Positions 18,078 through 27,129 of a stretch of 64,000 bases of DNA are shown in pieces. The stretch is from Leptolyngbya sp. SIO1E4 (lineage in GTDB: Bacteria; Cyanobacteriota; Cyanobacteriia; Phormidesmidales; Phormidesmidaceae). Location of the stretch: assembly GCA_010672825.2 (NCBI GenBank), contig JAAHFU020000001.1, forward strand, positions 1-64,000. The letters run 5' to 3'. The notes beneath the pieces are model-generated. The model was not told where the DNA came from. It ran no database searches and worked only from the letters and a program-made list of their open reading frames with translations. Each line of letters opens with the position of its first letter. Within the stretch, counting starts at the first letter, position 1. The position numbers and the translations under genes are program-made.

Positions 18078-20991
18078 GGGTCTGGGTCTCCGCTAATTCC
18101 ACCAAGGCATCAAAGTCAAGTTGGTCGACGAGCTGGGTCAAATGCCCTTTGAGATCAGAGCAAGATTGAGGAACTTGGGCAATCAGCTGAATGAGCCAGT
18201 CCCGATCCGCCTCAATAGATGCCTGCTGAAGTTCTTGAATCCAGTCAGCGGACATTTCCCACAAGGGGGGCGATCGCAGATCGAGATTCCCCCAATCGGA
18301 GCGTTCATCGGTTTGATAGCGGTAGGTAACCCCTAAATGCTCAGCCAGTACATTGAAAATTTCCTGCGCTTGATAAGGCTTATGAACACAATCGTCACAA
18401 CCCGCTGCCAAGATTTTGGCCCGATCTGCTTCGAAAGCGCTGGCTGTGAGGGCGATGATTTTGAGAGGAGGGGAACAAGGTGAGGAGGGGTGAGAGGGAG
18501 GAGGGGACTCTGGTTCATGTACCCACGCGCCTGGATCCTCATGCTGCATTGCCCGAATTCGCTGGGTCACTTCATACCCATCCAGTACCGGCATGTTCAT
18601 ATCCATCCAAATTAGGTGGGGTTGCCAGCATCGATAATTAGCGATCGCGGCAGTCCCATCTTCAGCGGTACGAACCTGAAAGCCAACGCTGCTGAGCAGC
18701 TCTTTTAGCAGCTGGCGATCTACGGGCTGATCATCGACCACAAGAATACGAAGAGGGGGCTGATGGGCAGCTAACCCAACGACCCGGCAAGGAGGAGTGT
18801 CAGGCTGCGCAGCTGCTAGCTGCATCGGCAACTCTACCCGGAACAGAGCACCCGGGGTCTCAGTCACCTGCAGGTCAATACGCCCCCCCATGAGTTGGCT
18901 GTAGTCGCGACAGATGGCTAACCCCAACCCGATCCCCGCTTGGCAAGGATGTCCGGCGTCTGCGTGCATAAAGGCCTCAAACAGATGTTCTTGCTGCTCA
19001 GGGGCAACCCCTGGGCCGGTATCTTCTACCTCAAAGCGAAACCAGAGGGGGGTGCCCTGAGTTCCCTTTTTGGGGGCAGGCTGAATCGAGATCGGGTCAG
19101 CGACAAGGGATCGTGGGGAAGCAACCGTTGACGCGATGACGTCTCTATCCATATCCGCCCTATCGGGAGCTTCAAGTTCACTGACTCGCAGCACGACACT
19201 GCCTCGTTGGGTGAACTTGAGGGCGTTACTCAGTAAATTCATCAGGATCTGCCGCAGCTTGCCCACGTCTGCCTGCAGGTAACGAGGTAGGTGGGGCGAT
19301 CGCATAACTTGCAGCGTTAGACCCTTCGCATCCGCCTCAATGCGAAACAGATCTTCCAAGGTTTGCAGCACCCGGTAGAGATCAAACCGTGTCTCTAGCA
19401 GAGTGATGTGCCCCGCTTCGATTTTAGAAATTGCCAGCACATCGTTAATTAGGCTGAGCAGATGTTCGCCGCTGCGGTTGATGATGTCTAGATGGGTACG
19501 CTGCAGCGCTGTGGACTGGGCACTGCGCTGCATAAGCTGAGTAAAGCCCAGAATCGCATTCAGCGGCGTGCGCAATTCATGGCTCATGTTCGCGATGAAG
19601 CGGCTTTTGGTGAGGTTTGCGGTTTCTGCTTTTTCCTTAGCTGCCGCTAGCTGCTGATTCGATTCGGCCAGTTCTGCCGTGCGCATGTTGACTTTCTGTT
19701 CAAGTAGGGCAAATGATCCTTTCAGGGCTGCTGCCATGAGGCTGAAGGAGGTAGCCAGTTCTTCCATCTCTTGGATGCCGTTGGCAGCGATCGTGGGGTT
19801 ATGCCAGCATCCGTGGGAGAGATCCCTGGCAGCCTGATTCAGCTGTAGGATGGGTCGAAGCACCCAACGAGCGGTGAGCAGACCAATGGTGATCGCCAGG
19901 AGTAATGCCGCTAGCGACAGCATCAGCGTGGTGCGGGTGTTGGCGTTGATCTGCGCCGTAAAGTCAGATTCAGGCACCACCGTGATGAGTAGCCAGTCTA
20001 AGCCGATGATTTCCTCCAGGGGCATCACCTGCAGAAAATGGCGATCGCCATCGACCCAAAAGTCAAGCTGCTGGCCATTTTCTATCTGATTAAGGGGGCC
20101 AAAGCGAGTCTGCAGAAAATGGGCAGAAGCAGTGAGTAACGGCAACTGGGAGGTCTTGATGGGGAGGCGCTCGGCGGTGGCGCCGTCGGAACTGACCTGA
20201 TAGGGATTGCCCGCAGTGGAGGTGGCCACAAGCTTACCGGTGGCAGGTTCAACAATAAAGGTCTCCCCTGACGCGCCCAGATCGAGCTGGCGCAGAAATT
20301 GGCTAATGTCGAGCAGCCCTAAGGAAACCCCTAGCACTCCCTGTAATTGACCCTGGTCGTAAATAGGCTGCACTGTGTCGATGCTCATATTGACCAGCGG
20401 TGACCAGACAAAAATTTCGGTCCAGGTGGGGTGACCTCGCGCCACGGCCAGCTGATACCAGGGGCGCGTGCGGGGATCATAGGGGGCTGTGTGTAGCCGT
20501 TTAGCAGGCCGATTTTGGCGATCAATGCTGTAAATTTCCAGGTGGCCGTTGGTGGTAACCGCATCAGCCACCCCCAAGGCATAGTCGCCATCGGGACGAT
20601 GTTCAGCGCCAACGTATGTCCCAGCTTCCGTGCTCCAGTAAATTGCTGTCAGCCCTGTAAAGGTCTGAATCTGCTCTAGAAAGTAGCGATTGAGGCGATC
20701 GGGATCATTCAGATTCAGCATTCCTTGGGCGATCGCCTCGGCGTTGAGACGGTTTACCTGAGTCGCCTGACCGACGTGATCGCTTAACTCGGTTTCGATG
20801 CGATCGCTCACCTCCCCCATCAGGCGGTGAGCGAGTTCATAAATGGCCTGTTGTCCATTCCGCCAAGACAAATAGCCAACCAGACCAACGGCCCCCAGCA
20901 CCTGCAGCAAAAAGGGCAAAATCAGCACCAGCCTAAGGGGAATCCGAGGCAGCGACCAAGGGAGTCGTTGAGTAGGATCACCGTTAGCCAT
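18061..20991 (-). CDS. Transmembrane hybrid histidine kinase (Cache-HAMP-HisKA-HATPase-REC)
   Basis: Sensor kinase with an extracytoplasmic ligand-binding domain. A first membrane helix (VLILPFLLQVLGAVGLVGYL) is followed by a double-Cache region of about 300 residues containing DPRTRPWY, a typical Cache motif. A second helix (LMLSLAALLLAITIGLL), HAMP, HisKA (FIANMSHELRTPLNA), HATPase and a receiver (IWMDMNMPVLDGYEV) follow. After the receiver comes a tail of about 80 residues shared with the upstream kinase. I prefer ATG 20991, which overlaps the previous stop by 8 bp and has GGTGGAG upstream; the frame is open to 21027. The receiver carries a 20-residue Ser/Pro insert before KIIALTASAFE. Confidence 0.9.
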   Translation of the reverse strand: MANGDPTQRLPWSLPRIPLRLVLILPFLLQVLGAVGLVGYLSWRNGQQAIYELAHRLMGEVSDRIETELSDHVGQATQVNRLNAEAIAQGMLNLNDPDRLNRYFLEQIQTFTGLTAIYWSTEAGTYVGAEHRPDGDYALGVADAVTTNGHLEIYSIDRQNRPAKRLHTAPYDPRTRPWYQLAVARGHPTWTEIFVWSPLVNMSIDTVQPIYDQGQLQGVLGVSLGLLDISQFLRQLDLGASGETFIVEPATGKLVATSTAGNPYQVSSDGATAERLPIKTSQLPLLTASAHFLQTRFGPLNQIENGQQLDFWVDGDRHFLQVMPLEEIIGLDWLLITVVPESDFTAQINANTRTTLMLSLAALLLAITIGLLTARWVLRPILQLNQAARDLSHGCWHNPTIAANGIQEMEELATSFSLMAAALKGSFALLEQKVNMRTAELAESNQQLAAAKEKAETANLTKSRFIANMSHELRTPLNAILGFTQLMQRSAQSTALQRTHLDIINRSGEHLLSLINDVLAISKIEAGHITLLETRFDLYRVLQTLEDLFRIEADAKGLTLQVMRSPHLPRYLQADVGKLRQILMNLLSNALKFTQRGSVVLRVSELEAPDRADMDRDVIASTVASPRSLVADPISIQPAPKKGTQGTPLWFRFEVEDTGPGVAPEQQEHLFEAFMHADAGHPCQAGIGLGLAICRDYSQLMGGRIDLQVTETPGALFRVELPMQLAAAQPDTPPCRVVGLAAHQPPLRILVVDDQPVDRQLLKELLSSVGFQVRTAEDGTAAIANYRCWQPHLIWMDMNMPVLDGYEVTQRIRAMQHEDPGAWVHEPESPPPSHPSSPCSPPLKIIALTASAFEADRAKILAAGCDDCVHKPYQAQEIFNVLAEHLGVTYRYQTDERSDWGNLDLRSPPLWEMSADWIQELQQASIEADRDWLIQLIAQVPQSCSDLKGHLTQLVDQLDFDALVELAETQTHAEAR

Positions 20992-23900
20992 GTACGACGG
21001 TCTCCACCCACTCCACAATGGCCTCAAATTCGAAGCGGCTCACCAGGTCTCGTAGCCGTTTGGCCAGCTCTGCCTGCTCGGGTCGCATTTGGTCGACTAA
21101 GTGCTTCAGCCAGTCAGCATCCGCCTGAATCGCCGCCTGACTGAGATCCTGAAGCCAGCTCCTGGGCATCCCTTCTCGAGTCTCAAGGGATAAAGCCCCC
21201 AACCGCGCTGCCGGTAGCGCCCTCTCTCGGGGAGAGCTGAGCACATAGGCGACCCCGAGATGGTCAGCCATCTTGCGAAAAATCTCTTCCCCATGGAAGG
21301 GCTTATGCATAAAATCATCACACCCGGCTGCCAACATCTCTTCCCGCTGATCTTCAAAGGCACTGGCCGTGAGGGCAATGATTTTAGTCGGCAGTGCCGG
21401 AGAAATCGAAGAAGGGGCGGAGGCGGCAGGATTTTCCGATGCCCCGCGGCCTTGCTCTCGCTTCCGTATCTGCCGCGTGGCCTCATAGCCATCCATAATG
21501 GGCATTCGCATATCCATCCAAATCAGATGGGGGTGCCAGGTAGACCATTGGTTCAGGGCGTCTTGGCCATTAATGGCAGCACGGGTATCAAACCCAACCG
21601 ATTGCAGCAACTGCACCAGCGGATCTAGATTTTCAGGACGGTCATCAACCACCAGAATGCGGTAGACCGGTTGGTCAGGCGCAAGGCACTGAACCGTTTT
21701 GTCAGAGGCAGTCGCAACTTGCAAGGACAGATCTTCCAGGGTAGCTAGGGCCGTTGGCTCAACAGGCTCTAAGGCAATTGAAAACGTAAAGGTAGAGCCT
21801 TGACCAACTTCAGTGGCGATCGCAATGGCGCCGCCCATGAGTTGAACAAACTGCTGGGTAATGGCCAGGCCCAAGCCGCTCCCCCCTTCACCAGGGACGT
21901 GGTGAATCGCCTGGACAAACGGTTTAAATAACAAGGGCAAAACCTCGTCAGGAATCCCCGGCCCCGTATCTTCAATGGCAAAGGTTAGGGTGCCATTGGC
22001 AGCAGCAGTGGGTGCCTCAGCCTGTACTGTCAGGGCTACATGGCCAACCTGCGTAAATTTAAGGGCATTCCCCAACAGATTGATGAGTACCTGCCGCAGC
22101 TTGCCTTCATCCCCCACGATATAGCGGGGCACGGCATCATCCAGGGTAAAGCGGAGGGTTAGCTGCTTTGCCTCCGCCTGGATTTGGAACATATCTTGCA
22201 AAGTTCGCAGCAGGTGCCGCAAATCAAAGGGGTGAGGGCTAAGGGTGATGGTTCCAGCTTCAATTTTGGACATTTCCAACACGTCATTGATCAAATCCAG
22301 CAGGTGCTCACCACTGGTGTTGATCACATTGAGAGCCCCCTGCTGTTGAGGAGACAGGCTGGTATCTCGAGCCATCAGCTGAGCAAATCCCAAAATGGCA
22401 TTCATGGGGGTGCGCAATTCGTGGCTCATGTTAGCCAAGAACTGACTCTTAGCCCGGTTAGCCATCTCGGCAGCTTCTTTCGCTCGATAAAGTTCCTCGG
22501 CGGTGCGCTTGCGCTCCATCGCGATCCCCGCCAAGTGAGCAGCGGTTTCCAGAATTTGCCAGTGATCAGCGGTGGGCGCTTGCGGCCGATCAAAATAGAG
22601 GGCAAACGTCCCCATCATCGTTCCCTGGGACGACATAATCGGCATTGACCAGCAGCTATGTAGGTTGAATCGCCGAGCCAGATCTCGCCATTGACTCCAG
22701 AGTGGATCACTCTGGGTATCGGTCACAATGACCGGAGCTTTCCGGTAGGCCGCTGTTCCACAGCTACCGACAGCGGGGCCAATTTCTAACCCATCCACAA
22801 GTTGCTGATAGGCCTCAGGCAGGTTGGGGGCAATACTGTGGTGCAGATGTTGGCCCGAGTCGTCCAACAACAAAATAGACCCTGTACTGCAGTGGGCCAG
22901 CTTTTCAAAAGTACTGACTAGCAGGGCCAACGTGGCATCTAACGGAGCGTCGGCAGCAATCAGCTCTAGCACCTGCTTCTGGCTCGTTAACAGCATCTCT
23001 GCCCGTTTGCGATTGGTGATGTCAACAATCACCCCGTCTAGCCACAGCAGGTTGCCAGCATCATCAAAAATACCTTGCCCCTTTTCATACATCCAGCGTT
23101 CGCTGCCGTTGGCATGGGTAATGGGATATTCCACCACGTAGGGTTGATGGGCATCGACGGCCTGACGCATAACAGCGTTGACTGCAGTGACATCCGATTT
23201 AGTCAACAAGTCAGCAAGACTACGGCCCGGCTTATTCATAAAGTCAGCAGCAGGGTAGCCCGTGAGGTCGGCGATCGCCTCACTTAAAAACGTCATCGTC
23301 CACCACTCATCGCTGCGGCATCGATAGACGGCTCCGGGCACATTCTCAATCAGGGTTCTAAATTGTTCTTCCCCCTGACGGAGGGCAGTTTCTGCCTGCT
23401 GCCGCTCAAGTTCTGCACCGACCCTGGCCGCAAAAATGCGGAAAAACATTTCCCGGTCAGGGTCAAATTCAAGGGAGCCGCGATTGAGAACAGCAATCAC
23501 CCCAATCACTTCGCCGTTCGAACTCACCAAAGGCAGCCCCAAATAGCTATCTAGGCGCTCACTGGCAAGTAAAGGATCGTTAGGAAATAGCGCTACCAAG
23601 CCCTCAGCAAAATAGGCAGGCTTTCCTTGAACCACGAGTTCACAGGGAGTACCCGCCAGATCATAGTCAAAGTTTTCTCGCAGCTGACCTTCTATCAAAA
23701 ACGAGAGCGTATGCACTCGACATTTGTGAGCATCGGCCCATTTGCCAATCAGCACAGCATCTACTTTCAGCAGACTGGCCATGTGACCAATACAGGATTG
23801 AAAAAATGCTTCCCCCGTATGGGACGCTGTCCCTTCCACCAGCAACTGCAGGGCCTGCTCTCGCTGCTTGCGCTCCTCAATCGGACGGGTAACACCCAAC

Positions 23901-24676
23901 ACTAACGGATTGCCACTGCCATCTTGGGAGCAGGCTAGGCTGGCACTTTGCCAAATCCAATAACCGGCTTTATGGCATGTCCGGAATTCAATTTCTTCTT
24001 GATCTTGCCCCGTGGAGAGCACCCGATGAAAGACGGCTTCACAAAGCACTAAATCATCGGGGTGAATAAAAGGGGCAAAGGGTTTTCCAGCCACTTCCTG
24101 GGGCGTAAACCCAGTGATCTGGGATAAATTGGGCGAGGTGTAGACAAAATTCCCCTCGGCATCTAAGAGAAAAGTGATGTCCTTGGCGTGCTCAACAATG
24201 CGACGAAATTGCTCCTCGCCTTGCCGTAACGCTGCCTCCGTTTGCTGTCGCTGGGTAATGTCGCGATAGCTCCACACTCGACCCACAATCTCGTCCTTCA
24301 GGCGCTGGGGCTGGGAATACCACTCAAACACGCGCCCGTCCTTGAGGGTGATTTGGTCGCAAATCACGGCATCAGGCGTCTGATCAAACAGCGCTAGGAT
24401 ATGAGCCTTAAACCCCTCTGGATCTACCGTCTGGTTCGCTAAATACTGAAACCGTTCTGCTGCATCTGATTGAGGCGAAACCAGATGTTCAGGCATCCCC
24501 CACATCTGCAAAAACTTCTGATTATGGCCTAGCACCCGGCCATCGCGATTAACAACAATTAACCCATCTGCTGTGGACTCAAAGGTGGCTTGTAGCAGCG
24601 AGAGGGCCTCTTCCCGATCTTGGGAAACCTGCTCGTGGAGGAGGATTTTCTCTGTCCCACTATCCCGCCCGCCCAT
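20984..24676 (-). CDS. Large hybrid histidine kinase with PAS and GAF domains
   Basis: 1230-residue cytoplasmic kinase, first gene of the operon. Domains in order: PAS near 25, PAS (FRRIVEHAKDITFLLD ...), GAF (about 280-430), PAS, a second GAF with SCGTAAYRK, HisKA (FLANMSHELRTPMNA), HATPase (DTGPGIP, GGSGLGLAI), receiver (IWMDMRMPIMDGYEA) and the conserved C-terminal tail. The second GAF resembles those of small-molecule or redox sensors, not phytochromes: I see no bilin-binding cysteine motif. A Ser/Pro/Ala insert of about 20 residues occurs in the receiver at the same place as in the next kinase, suggesting paralogy. The signal is unknown. Confidence 0.9.
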   Translation of the reverse strand: MGGRDSGTEKILLHEQVSQDREEALSLLQATFESTADGLIVVNRDGRVLGHNQKFLQMWGMPEHLVSPQSDAAERFQYLANQTVDPEGFKAHILALFDQTPDAVICDQITLKDGRVFEWYSQPQRLKDEIVGRVWSYRDITQRQQTEAALRQGEEQFRRIVEHAKDITFLLDAEGNFVYTSPNLSQITGFTPQEVAGKPFAPFIHPDDLVLCEAVFHRVLSTGQDQEEIEFRTCHKAGYWIWQSASLACSQDGSGNPLVLGVTRPIEERKQREQALQLLVEGTASHTGEAFFQSCIGHMASLLKVDAVLIGKWADAHKCRVHTLSFLIEGQLRENFDYDLAGTPCELVVQGKPAYFAEGLVALFPNDPLLASERLDSYLGLPLVSSNGEVIGVIAVLNRGSLEFDPDREMFFRIFAARVGAELERQQAETALRQGEEQFRTLIENVPGAVYRCRSDEWWTMTFLSEAIADLTGYPAADFMNKPGRSLADLLTKSDVTAVNAVMRQAVDAHQPYVVEYPITHANGSERWMYEKGQGIFDDAGNLLWLDGVIVDITNRKRAEMLLTSQKQVLELIAADAPLDATLALLVSTFEKLAHCSTGSILLLDDSGQHLHHSIAPNLPEAYQQLVDGLEIGPAVGSCGTAAYRKAPVIVTDTQSDPLWSQWRDLARRFNLHSCWSMPIMSSQGTMMGTFALYFDRPQAPTADHWQILETAAHLAGIAMERKRTAEELYRAKEAAEMANRAKSQFLANMSHELRTPMNAILGFAQLMARDTSLSPQQQGALNVINTSGEHLLDLINDVLEMSKIEAGTITLSPHPFDLRHLLRTLQDMFQIQAEAKQLTLRFTLDDAVPRYIVGDEGKLRQVLINLLGNALKFTQVGHVALTVQAEAPTAAANGTLTFAIEDTGPGIPDEVLPLLFKPFVQAIHHVPGEGGSGLGLAITQQFVQLMGGAIAIATEVGQGSTFTFSIALEPVEPTALATLEDLSLQVATASDKTVQCLAPDQPVYRILVVDDRPENLDPLVQLLQSVGFDTRAAINGQDALNQWSTWHPHLIWMDMRMPIMDGYEATRQIRKREQGRGASENPAASAPSSISPALPTKIIALTASAFEDQREEMLAAGCDDFMHKPFHGEEIFRKMADHLGVAYVLSSPRERALPAARLGALSLETREGMPRSWLQDLSQAAIQADADWLKHLVDQMRPEQAELAKRLRDLVSRFEFEAIVEWVETVVHG

Positions 24677-24693
24677 CTACTGCATCACCCTAC

Positions 24694-24735
24694 TTAGCCT
24701 GCTTTATTCCAACATTAGCCCGCTTTGTTCAAACA
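24694..24735. repeat. 21-bp imperfect tandem repeat in divergent promoter region
   Basis: TTAGCCTGCTTTATTCCAAC(A) at 24694-24714 is followed directly by TTAGCCCGCTTTGTTCAAAC(A) at 24715-24735. The pair lies between the divergent kinase operon and GH3 gene. A 21-bp period is two helical turns, so this could be a double regulator-binding site. Confidence 0.55.
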
Positions 24736-24848
24736 GGTTTACTCTATGCTCCAATCGAGAAAAACTCGGGAAGAACGCGGAAAACTCAACGGCCATAAAC
24801 CCTTCTGTCTGGGGTGTTTTTGGCATAGCTTTCAACACGGCTAAAGTG

Positions 24849-26354
24849 ATGCTCGCCTATGCTGGAGAACGATACGCCTCATCTGGGGAGAATCCGGTGC
24901 TGTTTTGGGTCTTAAAACTCACTCAACTGCTGCTGTTGCTGCCTCTGGGGTTCCTGGCACTCAGGCTCAGAACTCCTTTGCTTACCGGCCTGCGATCGCA
25001 GCTGCTGTGGCTGTTGCCTTTGGTGTTAATCGGCTTACTGGGCTTCACCCTATGGGAGCTGCGATCTCGCAGCCGGATCAAAAATTCTCGCCGAGCTGGC
25101 ATGCAGCTGCTGATCTTGGTGCTGTGTGCAGCAAACTTAGCACTCATGCTGACCGTCGAAAGTCGGTATCATCTGACCAAGCGTGCCGTGCTCAGCGGCG
25201 ATCGCACCCAGCTAGAACGGCTAGGGCAGCACCTGGTTGTGGGCTATCGCAACTTTGAAGCGGTGCAAACCTTAGTGCAGGCACGCGGAATTGGCGGCAT
25301 CTTCATCTCCCATCGCAATCTCCAAGGGCAGACGGCGGCACAGCTAAGTCAGCAGATTGCCACCCTGCAGAGCATACGCCGCCAGCAGCAGTTGCCTCCA
25401 CTGTGGGTTGCCACCGATCAGGAAGGGGGGGTCGTGTCTCGACTGTCGCCGCCTTTAACCCACCTCCCCCCGTTAGGTGAAGTGGTCAGCCAAGCTTCAA
25501 CACCGGCGGCCCGTCACCAACAGGTGCAGCAATATGGCGATACCCATGGGCAAGAACTCGCATCGCTCGGGATTAACCTTAACTTCGCTCCGGTGGTAGA
25601 CCTTAACAAGGGCATTGTGGTGCCTGGCGATCGGTTCTCTGTAATTTACCAGCGGGCGATTTCAGACGATAAAGCGGTTGTGGCGGAGGTCGCCCAAGAT
25701 TACTGCGCGGCCCTTTCCCACCATGGAGTGCGCTGTACTCTCAAGCATTTTCCGGGGTTGGGGCGGTTGCAGGCAGATACCCATTTGAGTTCCGCCCACC
25801 TGGATACCCCCATCACTGAGTTAGCTCAGGATGACTGGATGCCGTTTCAGCAGGTGATGGCCAACTCGGAAGCGCTGACGATGTTGGGCCACCCTATCTT
25901 GACCGCCGTCGATGATCAGCATCCGGTGTCCTTTTCTGAGGCGGTTATTACCGGTATTGTGCGCCAGCAGTGGCACCATGATGGCCTTCTAATTACCGAT
26001 GACTTCAGTATGGGAGCCGTTTATAAAAGTCGCGATGGCGTCACGGGGGCGGTGGTGAAGGCATTGAACGCTGGGGTAGATCTAATTTTGATTTCCTATG
26101 ACATAGATTTGTATTACCCGGTGATGGCGGCGTTAATGCAGGCCGAACGCAACGATCGCCTCTCTGATCAGCGGCTAGCAGAGAGCCGCGATCGCCTGCA
26201 GCAAAATCCGCCCTGTGATCTCGCCTCTTCAGCAACCGACACTATATTGTCCGGGGGTAACCCCGACAAACCGCTTAAAGTGGCGGGTAAAGTGGCTCTG
26301 ATCGGCAAAACCAGTGTCAACGGCAACATCAGCGATGGCTCGTCCTTGGGCTAG
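24849..26354 (+). CDS. Membrane-anchored glycoside hydrolase family 3 (NagZ-like)
   Basis: Likely beta-N-acetylhexosaminidase acting on peptidoglycan or related sugars. I take ATG 24849; the upstream part of the frame is antisense to the kinase gene. Three hydrophobic segments fill residues 20-105, then the catalytic domain follows with ATDQEGGVVSRL, LNFAPVVDLN, KHFPGLG and ITDDFSMGA (Asp384/385), all NagZ hallmarks. NagZ itself is cytosolic and has no membrane helices, so an anchored form is unusual. The last 42 residues or so have no GH3 similarity and run antisense to the end of the AraC gene, a convergent overlap of 126 bp, as if the original stop were lost. Confidence 0.85.
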   Translation: MLAYAGERYASSGENPVLFWVLKLTQLLLLLPLGFLALRLRTPLLTGLRSQLLWLLPLVLIGLLGFTLWELRSRSRIKNSRRAGMQLLILVLCAANLALMLTVESRYHLTKRAVLSGDRTQLERLGQHLVVGYRNFEAVQTLVQARGIGGIFISHRNLQGQTAAQLSQQIATLQSIRRQQQLPPLWVATDQEGGVVSRLSPPLTHLPPLGEVVSQASTPAARHQQVQQYGDTHGQELASLGINLNFAPVVDLNKGIVVPGDRFSVIYQRAISDDKAVVAEVAQDYCAALSHHGVRCTLKHFPGLGRLQADTHLSSAHLDTPITELAQDDWMPFQQVMANSEALTMLGHPILTAVDDQHPVSFSEAVITGIVRQQWHHDGLLITDDFSMGAVYKSRDGVTGAVVKALNAGVDLILISYDIDLYYPVMAALMQAERNDRLSDQRLAESRDRLQQNPPCDLASSATDTILSGGNPDKPLKVAGKVALIGKTSVNGNISDGSSLG

Positions 26355-27041
26355 CTGAGCTTTGGCATGGTGAATGCGAACCTGCAAAAGATAGGCATGG
26401 GGCGGCAAGCCCATTTCTTTGCGAAACGTGCGTAACAGGCGCAGGGGTTTCATCTGAACTAAAGTCGCCAGCTCCGTCAATGACAGGTTTTGCGTAAAAA
26501 ACGCCTCAATATAATCGCGAACGCGCTGCACAATACGACTCTCTGGGGTCAGCGGGTCAACCGCGCCTTCGGCATGTTGGGTAACCAGTTCAGCTAAAAC
26601 CGTTGTCAGATAGGTCTCTTGGGCCAAGGTGATGGGCTCGTGCTCAAGGGCCGTCAGCAGATGCCGCAGCTGCTGGGTCAGCCTGCGATCGCAAATTTGA
26701 TTCTCTTCAAAATAAGGCAGGGGCTGCTCGCGCTCACTCGGCATTGCCCTCGCCACAGTTTCACACGCTGGATAAAGAATCCGGTAGCTGTAGCGATTGC
26801 CATTAACGGTTCCGCCCCAGTGCACCTGCCCTGGGTTAATGACCAGCATGTCGCCCGGATTTAGGAAATAGTCTCTCGCCTCAGTTCTGTAGGCGAGCTG
26901 CCCCTGCTCAACCACGGCGAGGCCAAATTCAGGATGAATGTGCCGACCAAAGGCGTGGGTAATGCCGACGGCTTTGAGGCACTCGACATTGTTCAACGCC
27001 TGCACGCGCCAGAGTTTTGCTTGCGACTTGGGCATACGCAA
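26229..27041 (-). CDS. AraC-family transcriptional regulator
   Basis: 270 residues. The N-terminal cupin-like effector domain contains HIHPEFGLAVVEQG and NPGDMLVINPGQVH. The C-terminal double helix-turn-helix shows LSLTELATLVQMKPLRLLRTF and AIADVAVDTGFADQSHFTRH, and ends with the typical VGVTPGQY. The ligand is not evident. It converges on the GH3 gene with overlap; it may regulate itself or a distant target. Start at ATG 27041; MPKSQAKLW two codons later is equally possible. Confidence 0.9.
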   Translation of the reverse strand: MRMPKSQAKLWRVQALNNVECLKAVGITHAFGRHIHPEFGLAVVEQGQLAYRTEARDYFLNPGDMLVINPGQVHWGGTVNGNRYSYRILYPACETVARAMPSEREQPLPYFEENQICDRRLTQQLRHLLTALEHEPITLAQETYLTTVLAELVTQHAEGAVDPLTPESRIVQRVRDYIEAFFTQNLSLTELATLVQMKPLRLLRTFRKEMGLPPHAYLLQVRIHHAKAQLAQGRAIADVAVDTGFADQSHFTRHFKRFVGVTPGQYSVGC

Positions 27042-27129
27042 CGCCTGTCAACTTACTTAAAGTACTAGCGTAGTGATGAAATTCATGCCTGTCTTGTACG
27101 TTTTTTCAGGACTTCGCCACACGATTTCT

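Noticed and set aside
22184-22648. 154-codon plus-strand frame in the large kinase gene
   Set aside because: Antisense to well-conserved HisKA/HATPase sequence; no domain of its own.
20984-24676. Phytochrome-type photoreceptor from the two GAF domains
   Set aside because: No bilin-binding cysteine motif and no PHY domain; GAFs look like generic sensors.
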